From positions 3,011,926-3,075,925 of the forward strand of contig NZ_CP100416.1 of assembly GCF_026017845.1 (NCBI RefSeq): a DNA stretch of 64,000 nucleotides, written 5' to 3'. The notes beneath the pieces are model-generated. The model worked only from the letters and a program-made list of their open reading frames with translations, did no database searches and was not told the DNA's origin. Each line of letters opens with the position of its first letter. Position 1 is the stretch's first letter. A program made the position numbers and the translations under genes. This document shows positions 18,899 through 30,016 of the stretch, one piece after another. The DNA is from Amycolatopsis mediterranei. GTDB lineage: Bacteria; Actinomycetota; Actinomycetes; Mycobacteriales; Pseudonocardiaceae.

Positions 18899-21800
18899 TG
18901 CCGAAGAGGACGGACATCCAGCACGTGCTGGTGATCGGCTCCGGGCCGATCGTGATCGGGCAGGCCGCGGAGTTCGACTACTCCGGTACCCAGGCCTGCC
19001 GGGTGCTGCGCAGCGAAGGCCTGCGCGTGTCCCTGGTGAACTCGAATCCGGCCACCATCATGACCGACCCCGAGTTCGCCGACGCCACCTACATCGAGCC
19101 GGTCACGCCGGACTTCGTCGAGAAGGTCATCGCTGCCGAGCGCCCCGATGCGCTGCTCGCCACCCTCGGTGGGCAGACCGCGCTCAACTGCGCCGTCGCG
19201 CTGCACGAACGCGGGGTGCTCGACAAGTACGGCGTCGAGCTGATCGGCGCCGACATCGACGCCATCCAGCGCGGCGAGGACCGGCAGAAGTTCAAGGACA
19301 TCGTGCGCACCATCGGCGCCGAAGTCCCGCGCAGCCGCGTCTGCCACGACATGGACGAGGTCCGCGACACCGTCAAGGACCTGGGCCTGCCGGTCGTCAT
19401 CCGGCCGTCCTTCACCATGGGCGGGCTCGGCTCGGGCATGGCGCACACGCCCGAGGACCTCGAGCGGCTGGCGTCCACCGGGCTCGCCGAATCTCCCGTC
19501 ACCGAGGTGCTCATCGAGGAGAGCGTGCTCGGCTGGAAGGAGTACGAGCTCGAGCTGATGCGCGACAAGCACGACAACGTCGTGGTCGTCTGCTCGATCG
19601 AGAACATCGACGCGATGGGCGTGCACACCGGCGACTCGGTCACCGTCGCCCCGACGATGACCCTCACCGACCGCGAGTACCAGGTGATGCGGGACGTCGG
19701 CATCGCCGTGCTGCGCGAGGTCGGCGTCGACACCGGCGGCTGCAACATCCAGTTCGCGATCAACCCGCGCGACGGCCGGATGGTCGTCATCGAGATGAAC
19801 CCGCGCGTGTCGCGGTCTTCCGCGCTGGCGTCGAAGGCCACCGGTTTCCCGATCGCCAAGATCGCCGCGAAGCTCGCCATCGGCTACACGCTCGACGAGA
19901 TCCGCAACGACATCACCGGCGAGACGCCGGCGGCGTTCGAGCCCACTTTGGACTACGTCGTCGTCAAGATGCCGCGGTTCGCCTTCGAGAAGTTCCCGGG
20001 CGCGGACCCGACGCTGACCACGACGATGAAGAGCGTCGGCGAGGCGATGTCGTTCGGCCGCAGCTTCCCCGAGGCGCTCGGCAAGGTGATGCGGTCGATC
20101 GAGACCAAGGCGACCGGCTTCTGGACGCTGCCCGACCCCGCCGGCGCCACGCTGGAGTCCACTTTGGACGAGCTGCGCACGCCGCGCGAAGGCCGGCTGT
20201 ACGAAGTGGAGCGGGCGCTGCGGCTCGGCGCCACCGTCGAGCAGGTCCACGAGGCGTCGGGCATCGACCCGTGGTTCATCGACCAGATCGCCTACATCGC
20301 CGAGGTCGGCGCCGAAGTCCGTGACGCGCCCGTGCTCGACGGCGAGCTGCTGCGCCGCGCCAAGCGCACCGGGCTTTCGGACCGCCAGATCGCCGCGCTG
20401 AGGCCGGAACTGGCCGGCGAGGACGGCGTCCGCACGCTGCGCCACCGCCTCGGCGTGCGGCCGGTGTTCAAGACCGTCGACACCTGCGCGGCCGAGTTCG
20501 CCGCCAAGACGCCCTACCACTACTCGGCCTACGAGTCCGACCCCGAAGCCCAGTCCGAAGTGGCCGTCCAGCCGGACAAGCCGAAGGTGCTCATCCTGGG
20601 CAGCGGCCCGAACCGGATCGGGCAGGGCATCGAGTTCGACTACTCCTGCGTGCACGCGGCGATCGCGTTGCGGGAGGCGGGGTTCGAGGCCGTCATGGTC
20701 AACTGCAACCCGGAAACCGTGTCCACCGACTACGACACCTCCGACCGGCTGTACTTCGAGCCGCTGTCCTTCGAGGACGTCCTCGAAGTCGTGCACGCCG
20801 AGCAGGCGTCCGGCACGGTCGCCGGCGTCATCGTCCAGCTCGGCGGCCAGACCCCGCTGGGCCTGGCCAAGCGGCTCGCCGACGCCGGGGTGCCGGTGGT
20901 CGGCACGCCGCCGGAGGCGATCAACCTGGCCGAGGACCGCGGCGCGTTCGGCGAGGTCCTCACCGACGCCGGGCTGCCCGCCCCGCGCTACGGCACGGCG
21001 ACGTCGTTCGAGGGCGCGAAGCGGATCGCCGACGAGATCGGCTACCCGGTGCTCGTCCGGCCGTCCTACGTGCTCGGCGGCCGCGGCATGGAGATCGTCT
21101 ACGACGAGGAGACCCTGGCCGGCTACATCAGCCGGGCCACGGAGATCACGCCGGAGCATCCGGTGCTGGTGGACCGGTTCCTCGACGACGCCATCGAAAT
21201 CGACGTCGACGCGCTGTTCGACGGCGAGGAGCTCTACCTCGGCGGCGTCATGGAGCACATCGAGGAAGCCGGCATCCACTCCGGTGACTCCTCGTGCGCG
21301 CTGCCGCCGATCACGCTCGGGCACACCGACCTGCAGGCCGTCCGGCGTTCCACCGAGGCGATCGCCCGCGGTGTCGGCGTGCGCGGGCTCCTGAACGTCC
21401 AGTACGCGCTCAAGGACGACGTCCTGTACGTCCTGGAGGCCAACCCGCGCGCGTCGCGGACGGTGCCGTTCGTGTCCAAGGCGACGGCGGTGCCGCTGGC
21501 CAAGGCCGCCGCGCTGATCATGACCGGCTCGACGATCAAGGACCTGCGCGGGAGCGGGGTCCTGCCGGCCGAGGGCGACGGCGGGCGGATGCCGGCCGAC
21601 TCGCCGGTCGCGGTGAAGGAAGCCGTGCTGCCCTTCCACCGCTTCCGCACCCCCGAAGGCCACGGCGTCGACTCGCTGCTGGGCCCGGAGATGAAGTCCA
21701 CCGGCGAGGTGATGGGCGTCGACGTCGACTTCGGCAAGGCGTTCGCGAAGTCGCAGAGCGGCGCGTACGGCTCGCTGCCGACCTCCGGGCGGGTGTTCGT

Positions 21801-22212
21801 CTCGGTGGCCAACCGCGACAAGCGCTCGCTGGTCTTCCCGGTGAAGCGGCTGGCGGACCTCGGGTTCGAGATCCTCGCCACCTCCGGCACCGCGGAAGTC
21901 CTGCGCCGCAACGGGATCCCGTGCACCGTGGTGCGCAAGCACTACGAGGGTTCGACCGAGGCCGAGCCGAACATCGTGGACGTCATCCTCAACGGCGATG
22001 TCGACATGGTGATCAACACCCCGTACGGGAACAGTGGTCCGCGCGTCGACGGCTACGAAATCCGCACCGCGGCGGTGTCGCGGGACATCCCGTGCGTGAC
22101 GACCGTGCAGGGCGCCGCGGCGGCCGTGCACGGCATCGAAGCGCTGATCCGGGGCGACATCGGGGTCAAGTCCCTGCAGGAGCTGCAGGCGGCGCTGAAG
22201 GCGAAGTCGTGA
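18898..22212 (+). CDS. carB: carbamoyl-phosphate synthase large subunit
   Basis: An 1104-residue synthetase with two homologous ATP-grasp halves. The first starts [14 protein letters not shown] and phosphorylates bicarbonate; the second starts [14 protein letters not shown] near residue 562 and phosphorylates carbamate. The C-terminal allosteric (MGS-like) domain, from about residue 960, begins [13 protein letters not shown] and ends in the family helix. [18 protein letters not shown] and [18 protein letters not shown] are the paired metal/ATP motifs. The ATG shares a base with the stop of the DUF4276 gene, and its stop overlaps the pyrF GTG. Confidence 0.98.
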   Translation: MPKRTDIQHVLVIGSGPIVIGQAAEFDYSGTQACRVLRSEGLRVSLVNSNPATIMTDPEFADATYIEPVTPDFVEKVIAAERPDALLATLGGQTALNCAVALHERGVLDKYGVELIGADIDAIQRGEDRQKFKDIVRTIGAEVPRSRVCHDMDEVRDTVKDLGLPVVIRPSFTMGGLGSGMAHTPEDLERLASTGLAESPVTEVLIEESVLGWKEYELELMRDKHDNVVVVCSIENIDAMGVHTGDSVTVAPTMTLTDREYQVMRDVGIAVLREVGVDTGGCNIQFAINPRDGRMVVIEMNPRVSRSSALASKATGFPIAKIAAKLAIGYTLDEIRNDITGETPAAFEPTLDYVVVKMPRFAFEKFPGADPTLTTTMKSVGEAMSFGRSFPEALGKVMRSIETKATGFWTLPDPAGATLESTLDELRTPREGRLYEVERALRLGATVEQVHEASGIDPWFIDQIAYIAEVGAEVRDAPVLDGELLRRAKRTGLSDRQIAALRPELAGEDGVRTLRHRLGVRPVFKTVDTCAAEFAAKTPYHYSAYESDPEAQSEVAVQPDKPKVLILGSGPNRIGQGIEFDYSCVHAAIALREAGFEAVMVNCNPETVSTDYDTSDRLYFEPLSFEDVLEVVHAEQASGTVAGVIVQLGGQTPLGLAKRLADAGVPVVGTPPEAINLAEDRGAFGEVLTDAGLPAPRYGTATSFEGAKRIADEIGYPVLVRPSYVLGGRGMEIVYDEETLAGYISRATEITPEHPVLVDRFLDDAIEIDVDALFDGEELYLGGVMEHIEEAGIHSGDSSCALPPITLGHTDLQAVRRSTEAIARGVGVRGLLNVQYALKDDVLYVLEANPRASRTVPFVSKATAVPLAKAAALIMTGSTIKDLRGSGVLPAEGDGGRMPADSPVAVKEAVLPFHRFRTPEGHGVDSLLGPEMKSTGEVMGVDVDFGKAFAKSQSGAYGSLPTSGRVFVSVANRDKRSLVFPVKRLADLGFEILATSGTAEVLRRNGIPCTVVRKHYEGSTEAEPNIVDVILNGDVDMVINTPYGNSGPRVDGYEIRTAAVSRDIPCVTTVQGAAAAVHGIEALIRGDIGVKSLQELQAALKAKS

Positions 22213-23057
22213 GCGGCCGCGAGCGGTTCGGGGCGCGGCTGGCCAAGGCCGTCGCGGCCCGCGGCCCGCTGTGCGCCGGGATCGACCCCCACCCGGGCCT
22301 GATCGAGGCCTGGGGGCTCCCGGTGGACGTCTCGGGCCTGGAACGGTTCGCGCTGTCCGCCACGGAGGTCCTGGCGGCGCACGCGGCGATCGTGAAGCCG
22401 CAGTCGGCGTTCTTCGAAAGTTTCGGGGCGGCCGGTGTCCGGGTGCTGGAACGGGTGGTCGAGACCGCCCGCGACGCCGGGGCGCTGGTGCTGCTGGACG
22501 TCAAACGCGGCGACATCGGGTCCACGATGGGCGCCTACACCGCCGCGTACGTCTCCGAGGGTGCGGCGATCGCCGCCGACGCGATCACCGTTTCGCCGTA
22601 CCTCGGGTTCGGCTCTTTGGCCCAATGCGCCGAAACGGCCGTCTCGGCGGGGCGCGGCATCATCGTGCTCGCCCGGACTTCCAACCCGGAAGCGGCCGTG
22701 GTGCAGAACGCGAAGCTGCCCGACGGGCGCACGGTGGCGCAGTCGATCGTCGATTCCGCGGCGGCACTCAACGCAGGCGCGGAACCGCTCGGCGATGTGG
22801 GTGTCGTCGTCGGGGCCACCATCGCGCCGGGAGAGCTCGATCTTTCCCGGCTGAACGGACCGGTGCTGGCGCCCGGTTTCGGGGCCCAGGGAGCCACTGC
22901 GGCCGATTTGCGGGCCCTGTTCGGCGCGTCCCTGCCGGGCGTGCTGCCCGCCTCGTCCCGGGACATCCTGAAGCACGGTCCGGAGCAAGCGGCTTTGCGC
23001 CAAGCGGTCGAACGGGTCGCCGAAGTGCTGGCCGACCCGCAGGAAAACGGCCAATAG
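22209..23057 (+). CDS. pyrF: orotidine-5'-phosphate decarboxylase (type 2)
   Basis: A 282-residue enzyme making UMP from OMP, the last step of the pathway. It belongs to the longer type 2 group found in actinobacteria: GIDPHP near residue 21, [11 protein letters not shown] near 60, the catalytic [13 protein letters not shown] near 95, SPYLGFGSL near 128 and GVVVGAT near 197. The GTG at 22209 overlaps the carB stop. It is the last gene of the pyr operon and is followed by hairpins at 23060-23077 and 23112-23138. Confidence 0.96.
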   Translation: MSGRERFGARLAKAVAARGPLCAGIDPHPGLIEAWGLPVDVSGLERFALSATEVLAAHAAIVKPQSAFFESFGAAGVRVLERVVETARDAGALVLLDVKRGDIGSTMGAYTAAYVSEGAAIAADAITVSPYLGFGSLAQCAETAVSAGRGIIVLARTSNPEAAVVQNAKLPDGRTVAQSIVDSAAALNAGAEPLGDVGVVVGATIAPGELDLSRLNGPVLAPGFGAQGATAADLRALFGASLPGVLPASSRDILKHGPEQAALRQAVERVAEVLADPQENGQ

Positions 23058-23059
23058 CA

Positions 23060-23077
23060 GGGGCCGGAACGGGCCCC
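23060..23077 (+). terminator. GC hairpin after pyrF
   Basis: GGGGCC (23060-23065) pairs with GGCCCC (23072-23077) across a 6-base loop, 2 bases after the pyrF stop. No T-run follows, so termination strength is uncertain. Confidence 0.45.
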
Positions 23078-23111
23078 CACCAGGCACCCCCGCATTGTGG
23101 CCGGTGCTCAC

Positions 23112-23142
23112 GGGTGGGTACCGTCGCGTCACCCACCCAGTT
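23112..23142 (+). terminator. hairpin with T-tract between pyrF and mihF
   Basis: GGGTGGGT (23112-23119) pairs perfectly with ACCCACCC (23131-23138) and is followed by AGTTTTG. This is the most terminator-like structure in the gap and closes the pyr operon just upstream of mihF, unless it acts as an mihF leader structure. Confidence 0.55.
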
Positions 23143-23164
23143 TTGAGAACTACCGGAGGAAAAC

Positions 23165-23482
23165 GTGGCACTTCCCCAGCTGACAGAGGAACAGCGCGCT
23201 GCGGCGCTGGAGAAGGCCGCCGCCGCTCGCAAGATCCGTGCTGAGCTGAAGGAGCGGCTGAAGCGGGGCGGTACCACTCTGGTCGACGTGCTGAAGCAGG
23301 CCGAGGAGAACGAAGTCCTCGGCAAGATGAAGGTTTCGGCTCTGCTCGAGGCCCTCCCGGGCGTCGGCAAGGTCCGCGCGCAGCAGACCATGGAACGACT
23401 GGAGATCGCCCCCAGCCGTCGCCTTCGCGGCCTCGGCGACCGGCAGCGCAAGGCGCTGCTGGCCGAGTTCAGCGGCGAGTGA
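23165..23482 (+). CDS. mihF: actinobacterial integration host factor
   Basis: A 105-residue nucleoid-associated protein of the actinobacterial IHF family (mIHF, Rv1388; sIHF, SCO1480), unrelated in fold to E. coli IHF. It binds DNA through a long N-terminal helix and a helix-two-turn-helix; the latter is visible as [22 protein letters not shown]. It ends with the conserved [18 protein letters not shown]. The GTG at 23165 is preceded by a strong ribosome binding site (GGAGGAAAAC). The stop overlaps the gmk GTG. Confidence 0.95.
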   Translation: MALPQLTEEQRAAALEKAAAARKIRAELKERLKRGGTTLVDVLKQAEENEVLGKMKVSALLEALPGVGKVRAQQTMERLEIAPSRRLRGLGDRQRKALLAEFSGE

Positions 23483-24135
23483 ACGGCGCCGGTCGTGACT
23501 ACCCGGTGAGCCGGGGCGCCGACCGAGGCAGTGAGCCGGTGGCGGGGGAGTTCTCCCGCCACCGGCTCACCGTCGTATCGGGGCCTTCGGGAGTCGGGAA
23601 GTCGAGCGTGGTGGGCGAGCTGCGGAAGCTGGAGCCCGACGTCTGGTTCAGCGTCTCGGTCACCACCCGCCACCCGCGTCCCGGCGAAGTCGACGGGGCG
23701 CACTACCACTTCGTCGACCGCGCGGAGTTCGACGCGATGGTCGCCGACGGACGGCTGCTGGAATGGGCCGAGTTCGCCGGCAACCGCTACGGCACCCCGC
23801 GCGAGCCGGTCGAGAAGGCGCTCGCCGAGGGCCGCCCGGCCGTCCTGGAGATCGAACTGCAGGGCGCCCGCCAGGTCCGCGCGGCGATGCCGGAGGCCCG
23901 GCTGGTGATGCTGATGCCGCCGTCGTGGGAGGAACTGGTCGGCAGGCTCACCGGGCGCGGCACCGAAAACGAGGCCGCCGTGCAGGCCCGGCTGGCCGAA
24001 GCGGAGCGCGAGCTGGCGGCGGCGGGGGAGTTCGACCACCGCCTCGTCAACGCCGACGTGCGGGAGGCCGCCGAGCACTTGCTAAACTTGATTACAGCTG
24101 ATCAGTTTTCCGACGAAGCGGAGCACCACGAGTGA
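23479..24135 (+). CDS. gmk: guanylate kinase
   Basis: A 218-residue kinase that converts GMP to GDP. The P-loop [10 protein letters not shown] is at about residues 34-43, [16 protein letters not shown] at about 57-72 is the GMP-binding signature, and the lid arginines lie near TGRGTENE. The first 28 residues are variable. In-frame GTGs at 23506 and 23539 are alternative starts, but the GTG at 23479 overlaps the mihF stop in the way common in this region. It is followed by rpoZ with a 4-base overlap. Confidence 0.94.
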   Translation: MNGAGRDYPVSRGADRGSEPVAGEFSRHRLTVVSGPSGVGKSSVVGELRKLEPDVWFSVSVTTRHPRPGEVDGAHYHFVDRAEFDAMVADGRLLEWAEFAGNRYGTPREPVEKALAEGRPAVLEIELQGARQVRAAMPEARLVMLMPPSWEELVGRLTGRGTENEAAVQARLAEAERELAAAGEFDHRLVNADVREAAEHLLNLITADQFSDEAEHHE

Positions 24136-24401
24136 CCACCCAGGTAGCCCTGACCGAAGAGCTCGAGGGCATCACCAACCCCCCGATCGACGACCTGCTC
24201 GAGAAGGTCAGCTCCAAGTACGCGCTGGTGATCTACTCGGCGAAGCGCGCCCGCCAGATCAACGACTACTACGCCCAGCTGGGCGAGGGTCTGCTCGAGT
24301 ACGTCGGCCCGCTCGTCGAGCCGGGCCCGCGCGAGAAGCCGCTCTCGATCGCGCTGCGCGAGATCCACGGCGGCCTGCTCGAGCACACCGAGGGTGAGTA
24401 A
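24132..24401 (+). CDS. rpoZ: RNA polymerase omega subunit
   Basis: An 89-residue subunit that chaperones and stabilises the beta-prime subunit of RNA polymerase. [30 protein letters not shown] contains the conserved core, and [10 protein letters not shown] closes the fold. Its place between gmk and coaBC is conserved in actinobacteria. It overlaps both neighbours by a few bases. Confidence 0.96.
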   Translation: MTTQVALTEELEGITNPPIDDLLEKVSSKYALVIYSAKRARQINDYYAQLGEGLLEYVGPLVEPGPREKPLSIALREIHGGLLEHTEGE

Positions 24402-25614
24402 GCCCCGCGTCGTCCTGGGCGTGGGCGGCGGGATCGCCGCCTACAAGGCCTGTGAGGTGCTGCGCGGGCTGACCGAATCCGGTCACGACGTCCGCGTGGT
24501 CCCCACCGAAGCCGCGCTGAACTTCGTCGGCGCGGCGACCTTCGAAGCCCTCTCCGGGCACCCGGTGCACACGGGCGTGTTCACCGAGGTCCCCGAGGTC
24601 CAGCACGTCCGCGTCGGCAAGGAAGCCGACCTGGTCCTGGTCGTCCCGGCCACGGCGAACCTGCTCGCCAAGGCCGCCCACGGCCTCGCCGACGACCTGC
24701 TGACCAACACCCTGCTCACCGCCCGGTGCCCGGTCGCCTTCTTCCCGGCGATGCACACGGAGATGTGGGAGCACCCCGCGACCCGCGACAACGTCGCCCT
24801 GCTGCGCTCGCGCGGCATGGTCGTCACCGAGCCCGACTCCGGCCGGCTGACCGGGGTCGACACCGGCAAGGGCCGCCTGGCGAACCCGGCCGAGATCGTC
24901 GACCTCGCGAAGCTGCTGCTGGCCCGCCCGGACGCCCTCCCGCGCGACCTCGAAGGCGTCCGCGTGGTGATTTCGGCGGGCGGCACCCGCGAGCCCCTCG
25001 ACCCGGTGCGCTACCTGGGCAACCGCTCGTCCGGCAAGCAGGGCTACGCGCTGGCCCGCGTCGCCGCCCAGCGCGGCGCCGACGTCACGCTGGTCACCGC
25101 GCACACCGTCGCGCTGCCCGACCCGGCGGGCGCGACCGTGGAGCACGTCTCGACGGCGGAGGAGCTGCGTCAGGCCGTGCACGCGGCTTCTCGGGCCGCG
25201 GACGTCGTCGTGATGGCCGCCGCCGTCGCCGACTTCCGGCCGGCGAACCGGGCCGACCACAAGATCAAGAAGTCCGACGACCAGCCGGACCCGGTCATCA
25301 CGCTCGAGCGCAATGCCGACATTCTCGCGGAATTGGTGCGAAACCGGCGGCCCGGTCAGGTCGTCGTGGGATTCGCCGCGGAAACCGGCGACGCGCAGGG
25401 CGGTGTGCTCGACCACGCCCGCGTGAAGCTCAAGCGCAAAGGCGCGGATCTGCTGGTGGTGAACGCCGTCGGCGACGGCAAGGCGTTCGGCACGGAGGAC
25501 AATTCGGGCTGGCTGCTCGGGTCCGACGGCACGGAAATCCCCATTCCCCTCGGCGCGAAGGCTGAACTGGCGTCCACTCTGTGGGACGCTGTTGTGAGCT
25601 TTGTGAAGCGTTGA
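24394..25614 (+). CDS. coaBC: bifunctional phosphopantothenoylcysteine decarboxylase / synthetase
   Basis: A 406-residue enzyme for two steps of coenzyme A synthesis. The N-terminal flavoprotein CoaC half (about 1-185) starts [16 protein letters not shown], has the [13 protein letters not shown] motif and [13 protein letters not shown], which corresponds to the PAMN/PXMN region. The C-terminal CoaB half (about 190-400) starts [17 protein letters not shown] and uses CTP, with KIKK near residue 290 and GFAAET near 330. The GTG start lies inside the end of rpoZ (8-base overlap). Confidence 0.95.
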   Translation: MSKPRVVLGVGGGIAAYKACEVLRGLTESGHDVRVVPTEAALNFVGAATFEALSGHPVHTGVFTEVPEVQHVRVGKEADLVLVVPATANLLAKAAHGLADDLLTNTLLTARCPVAFFPAMHTEMWEHPATRDNVALLRSRGMVVTEPDSGRLTGVDTGKGRLANPAEIVDLAKLLLARPDALPRDLEGVRVVISAGGTREPLDPVRYLGNRSSGKQGYALARVAAQRGADVTLVTAHTVALPDPAGATVEHVSTAEELRQAVHAASRAADVVVMAAAVADFRPANRADHKIKKSDDQPDPVITLERNADILAELVRNRRPGQVVVGFAAETGDAQGGVLDHARVKLKRKGADLLVVNAVGDGKAFGTEDNSGWLLGSDGTEIPIPLGAKAELASTLWDAVVSFVKR

Positions 25615-25695
25615 CCGTCCCCCCAGCGATAGTAAGTACGCTTGCACTGGTAAGGGGTGCCTAACTTTCGGGGCATCCGACGTCTAGGTGAGGAA

Positions 25696-26910
<1,215 letters not shown>

Positions 26911-26924
26911 CCCACGATCCGGTG

Positions 26925-26956
26925 AAGGCCACCTCGAAGCTCTTCGAGGTGGCCTT
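26925..26956 (+). terminator. strong hairpin after metK
   Basis: Perfect 15-bp arms, AAGGCCACCTCGAAG (26925-26939) and CTTCGAGGTGGCCTT (26942-26956), with a 2-base centre. It lies 14 bases after the metK stop and 43 bases before the priA start, so it separates the two transcription units. Confidence 0.75.
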
Positions 26957-26999
26957 CCTCGTGTCCGGGCTGTCGGTGGGGTCTGGTAGAGATCAGGGC

Positions 27000-29099
27000 G
27001 TGAGCAGTTCCGAGCCCGAAGCTCTCTGGGACCTCCCGGAGAAGCCGCCCGCCGCCAAGGCGGTGCCGTCGCGTGCCCGGAAGAAGGCGCCGAAGCCGGG
27101 GGAGAAGGCGAAAGGCGCCCAGTCGCCCGCACCCGAGCTGCCGGTCGCGCGGATCGTCGTCGACATCCCCCTCGCGCACCTGGACCGCACCTTCGACTAC
27201 CTCGTGCCGGAGAAGCTGCACGAGACCGCCGTGCCGGGCTGCCGCGTCCGCGTCCGGTTCGCCGGGCAGCTCGTCGACGGCTACCTGATCGAACGCGGCG
27301 AGACCAGCGACTACGGCAGCAAGCTGGCGTTCCTCGACCGCGTGACGTCGGCCGAGCCGGTGCTGCCGCCGTCGCTGCACGCGGTGTGCCGGGCCGTCGC
27401 CGACCGCTACGGCGGCACGCTGTCCGACGTCCTGCGGCTGGCCATCCCGCCGCGGCACGCCAAGGCCGAAGGCGAACCACCGGTCCCGCCGGCGGGACCA
27501 CCGGAAGCGCCGGATCCCACGGCCTGGGCGCGTTACCAGCGTGGCCCGGCGTTCGTGGAGGCCCTCGCCGAGGGGAAGCCCGCGAACGCCGTCTGGCAGG
27601 CCCTGCCGGGTGAGGACTGGCCGCGCCGGCTCGCCGAGGCGGCCGGCACGGTGGCCGCCTCGGGGCGGGGCGCGGTGCTGGTGGTGCCGGACCACCGCGA
27701 CCTGACCAGGGTGCACGCGGCCTGTGCGGCGGTCGTGGGCGAGGACGCCGTCGTGGCGCTGATCGCCGGGCTCGGGCCCGCCGAGCGCTACCGGCGGTGG
27801 CTGGCCGTGCTGCGCGGCGCGGTGCGGGTGGTCGTCGGGACGCGGGCGGCGATGTTCGCCCCGGTCCGCGACCCGGGCCTGTTCGCCGTCTGGGACGACG
27901 GCGACGACCTGCACCTCGACCAGCACGCGCCGTACCCGCACGTCCGCGACGTCCTGATGGACCGCGCGCACGCGGCGAAGGCGTCGCTGCTGGTCGGCGG
28001 CTTCGCCCGGACGGCCGAGGCCCAGCTGCTCGTCGAGTCCGGCTGGGCCGCCCCGGTCCTGGCCGACCGCGTGACGCTGCGAGCGGCGGCCCCGCGCGTC
28101 ACCCCGGTCGGCGAGGACTTCGACGTCGCCCGGGACGAGGCCGCCCGGGTGGCGCGTCTGCCGGCGGTGGCCTTCGAGGCGGCGCGCCAGGCGTTCGCGG
28201 CGGACCTGCCGGCGCTGGTGCAGGTGCCGCGGCGCGGGTACGTGCCCGGCCTGGCCTGCGGCCACTGCCGGACACCCGCCCACTGCCGCCGGTGCGCGGG
28301 GCCGCTGGCGCTGCCCGGCGGTTCGCTCGACGGGCACCCGAAACCGCCGGCCTGCCGCTGGTGCGGTGTCCCCGAAACGGCGTTCCGCTGCCCGGCGTGC
28401 GGCTCGGTCCGGCTGCGCGCGGTGATCGTCGGCGCGAAGCGGACGGCGGAGGAGCTCGGCCGGGCGTTCCCGGGCGTCCCGGTCCGCACGTCCGGGGCGG
28501 CGGAGGTGCTGGAATCGGTGCCGGGCAAACCGGCGCTGGTGGTGTGCACGCCGGGCGCGGAGCCGGTGGCCGACGGCGGCTACGGCGCGGCCCTGCTGCT
28601 GGACGGCTGGGCGCTGCTGGGCCGCCAGGACCTGCGGGCGGGCGAGGAGACCCTGCGCCGCTGGATGGCGGCGGCGGCCCTGGTCCGCCCGGCCGCGGCG
28701 GGCGGCCGCGTGATCGTCGGCGCGGAGGCGGGCCTGGCGGTGGTCCAGGCCCTGGTCCGCTGGGACCCGGCCTGGCACGCGGCCCAGGAGCTGTCCGAGC
28801 GCCGCGAGCTGGGCTTCCCGCCGGCGATGCGGATGGCGAGCATCGAGGGCAGCCCGGACGCGGTGGCGGCCCTGCTGGAGGACTTGCCACTCCCGGAGTC
28901 GGGCGAGGTCCTGGGCCCGGTCCCGATCGGCGAGCTGGACGAGGAGGGCAACGCGGAGCGCGAGCGGGCGCTGGTCCGGGTGTCCCGCGCGGAGGGCAAG
29001 GCCCTGGCGGCGTCGATCCACGCGGCCGCGGCCCGCCGCGACGCCCGGAAGGCGACGGAACCGATCCGCATCCAGGTGGACCCGCTGGAGCTGATCTGA
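27000..29099 (+). CDS. priA: primosomal protein N' (PriA), probably helicase-inactive
   Basis: A 699-residue PriA homologue, expected to help restart stalled replication forks. The 3'-DNA-binding domain lies near residues 45-140 (DIPLAHLDRTFDYLVPE). The paired zinc motifs are visible as CGHC..HCRRC around residue 420 and CRWC...CPAC around 455. The C-terminal domain has RRELGFPPAMRMA. The region where Walker A (GKT) should lie reads GRGAVLVVPDH, and no DEAH box is present, so ATP hydrolysis is probably lost. This is the usual state of actinobacterial PriA. The GTG at 27000 sets the N-terminus before a lysine-rich linker. Confidence 0.88.
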   Translation: MSSSEPEALWDLPEKPPAAKAVPSRARKKAPKPGEKAKGAQSPAPELPVARIVVDIPLAHLDRTFDYLVPEKLHETAVPGCRVRVRFAGQLVDGYLIERGETSDYGSKLAFLDRVTSAEPVLPPSLHAVCRAVADRYGGTLSDVLRLAIPPRHAKAEGEPPVPPAGPPEAPDPTAWARYQRGPAFVEALAEGKPANAVWQALPGEDWPRRLAEAAGTVAASGRGAVLVVPDHRDLTRVHAACAAVVGEDAVVALIAGLGPAERYRRWLAVLRGAVRVVVGTRAAMFAPVRDPGLFAVWDDGDDLHLDQHAPYPHVRDVLMDRAHAAKASLLVGGFARTAEAQLLVESGWAAPVLADRVTLRAAAPRVTPVGEDFDVARDEAARVARLPAVAFEAARQAFAADLPALVQVPRRGYVPGLACGHCRTPAHCRRCAGPLALPGGSLDGHPKPPACRWCGVPETAFRCPACGSVRLRAVIVGAKRTAEELGRAFPGVPVRTSGAAEVLESVPGKPALVVCTPGAEPVADGGYGAALLLDGWALLGRQDLRAGEETLRRWMAAAALVRPAAAGGRVIVGAEAGLAVVQALVRWDPAWHAAQELSERRELGFPPAMRMASIEGSPDAVAALLEDLPLPESGEVLGPVPIGELDEEGNAERERALVRVSRAEGKALAASIHAAAARRDARKATEPIRIQVDPLELI

Positions 29100-29136
29100 C
29101 CTCCGGGACTTCTGCCCTCATCAAGGTGAGCGGCGG

Positions 29137-29142
29137 TAGTTT
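29137..29142 (+). promoter_or_regulatory. -10 element of a leaderless promoter (TAGTTT)
   Basis: TAGTTT ends 6 bases before the ATG at 29149, with no ribosome binding site between. Confidence 0.5.
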
Positions 29143-29148
29143 GGTGCC

Positions 29149-30015
29149 ATGGCGAAGGTGAGGCCGACACCTTTCCCGGAGCGGAACGGCAAAGTGCCGT
29201 TCAACGCTTCCGGGGTCGCCCAGGTGGGTTCCCGGCGGTTCGTCTTCGTCGACAACAAAGACCCCACCGCGTTGTTCGAGATGACGTTCGATTCCGGCGG
29301 CGGCGCGGTCGAACGGATTCACCGGCGTCCGTTGGCCGGGCTGGGCAAGGGAAACCTGCGTGATCCCGAAGGGCTCACCCGGGTCGACGTGCGCGGGGAA
29401 ATCTTCCTCGTCGTCTCTTCCTCGTTGTGTGCCGCGGCCGGGAACCGGAGCTGCGACGGCCTCGTGCGCGTCCGGTACGCAGCCGGCGGAAAGCTGCCCG
29501 CCGAGCCGATGGCCGGGTTCCGGGACTGGCTGCTCGCCCGCGAACCCACGCTCGCCGCGGCCGGGCGGCGGGAACCGGACGCGGGCGGGCTCAACGTGGA
29601 AGGCCTGGCCTGGGACCGGAACGCGTTGCTCTTCGGCCTGCGGGGACCGGCCGAGCCGGGGTGCGTCACCCTGGTCCGGATCCCCGCCGACGTCGGCGGA
29701 CCGCGGTGGACGACCGCGGCACTGGGGCACCCTGAACTGATTCGCGTGCGGCTGCCCCACCCGGAGGTGACGCACGGGGTCCGGGACATTTCCGGTGCGG
29801 CGGAGCCCGGCGATTTCCTGCTCCTGCTCGGGCGTTCGACCAGCCGCGGCGACGCGCCGTTCCGGCTCGGCACCTGGAACCGCGGCGACGACCGGGCCGC
29901 GCTGCTCGACGTCAGCTTCCACCGGACCGCGAAGCCGGAGGGCGTCACGCCGTTCCCGATCGGCGGGCAGCGGATCCTGATCGTCGACGACGCCGGCGGC
30001 TACGCGGTCCTGTGA
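29149..30015 (+). CDS. DUF3616-like beta-propeller protein
   Basis: A 288-residue protein with the pattern of DUF3616 proteins: NASGVAQVGSRRFVFVDN and NLRDPEGLTRVDVRGEIFLVVSSS in the first third, LNVEGLAWDRNALLFGLRGP in the middle, and KPEGVTPFPIGGQRILIVDD at the end. The repeated EG(L/V) units suggest propeller blades. No signal peptide is seen, so it is probably cytoplasmic. Function unknown. Its stop lies one base from the stop of the convergent cotH-like gene. Confidence 0.65.
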   Translation: MAKVRPTPFPERNGKVPFNASGVAQVGSRRFVFVDNKDPTALFEMTFDSGGGAVERIHRRPLAGLGKGNLRDPEGLTRVDVRGEIFLVVSSSLCAAAGNRSCDGLVRVRYAAGGKLPAEPMAGFRDWLLAREPTLAAAGRREPDAGGLNVEGLAWDRNALLFGLRGPAEPGCVTLVRIPADVGGPRWTTAALGHPELIRVRLPHPEVTHGVRDISGAAEPGDFLLLLGRSTSRGDAPFRLGTWNRGDDRAALLDVSFHRTAKPEGVTPFPIGGQRILIVDDAGGYAVL

Positions 30016-30016
30016 G

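Noticed and set aside
18850-22131. Long 1093-codon open frame antisense to carB
   Set aside because: It is a by-product of GC-rich third positions. The plus strand encodes a complete CarB, and the antisense product is Arg/Gly/Asp/His-rich with no domain.
25640-25675. IdeR/DtxR iron box or SAM riboswitch before metK
   Set aside because: The stretch around TAAGGGGTGCCTAACTT matches only about 8 of 19 iron-box positions, and no SAM aptamer elements are visible.
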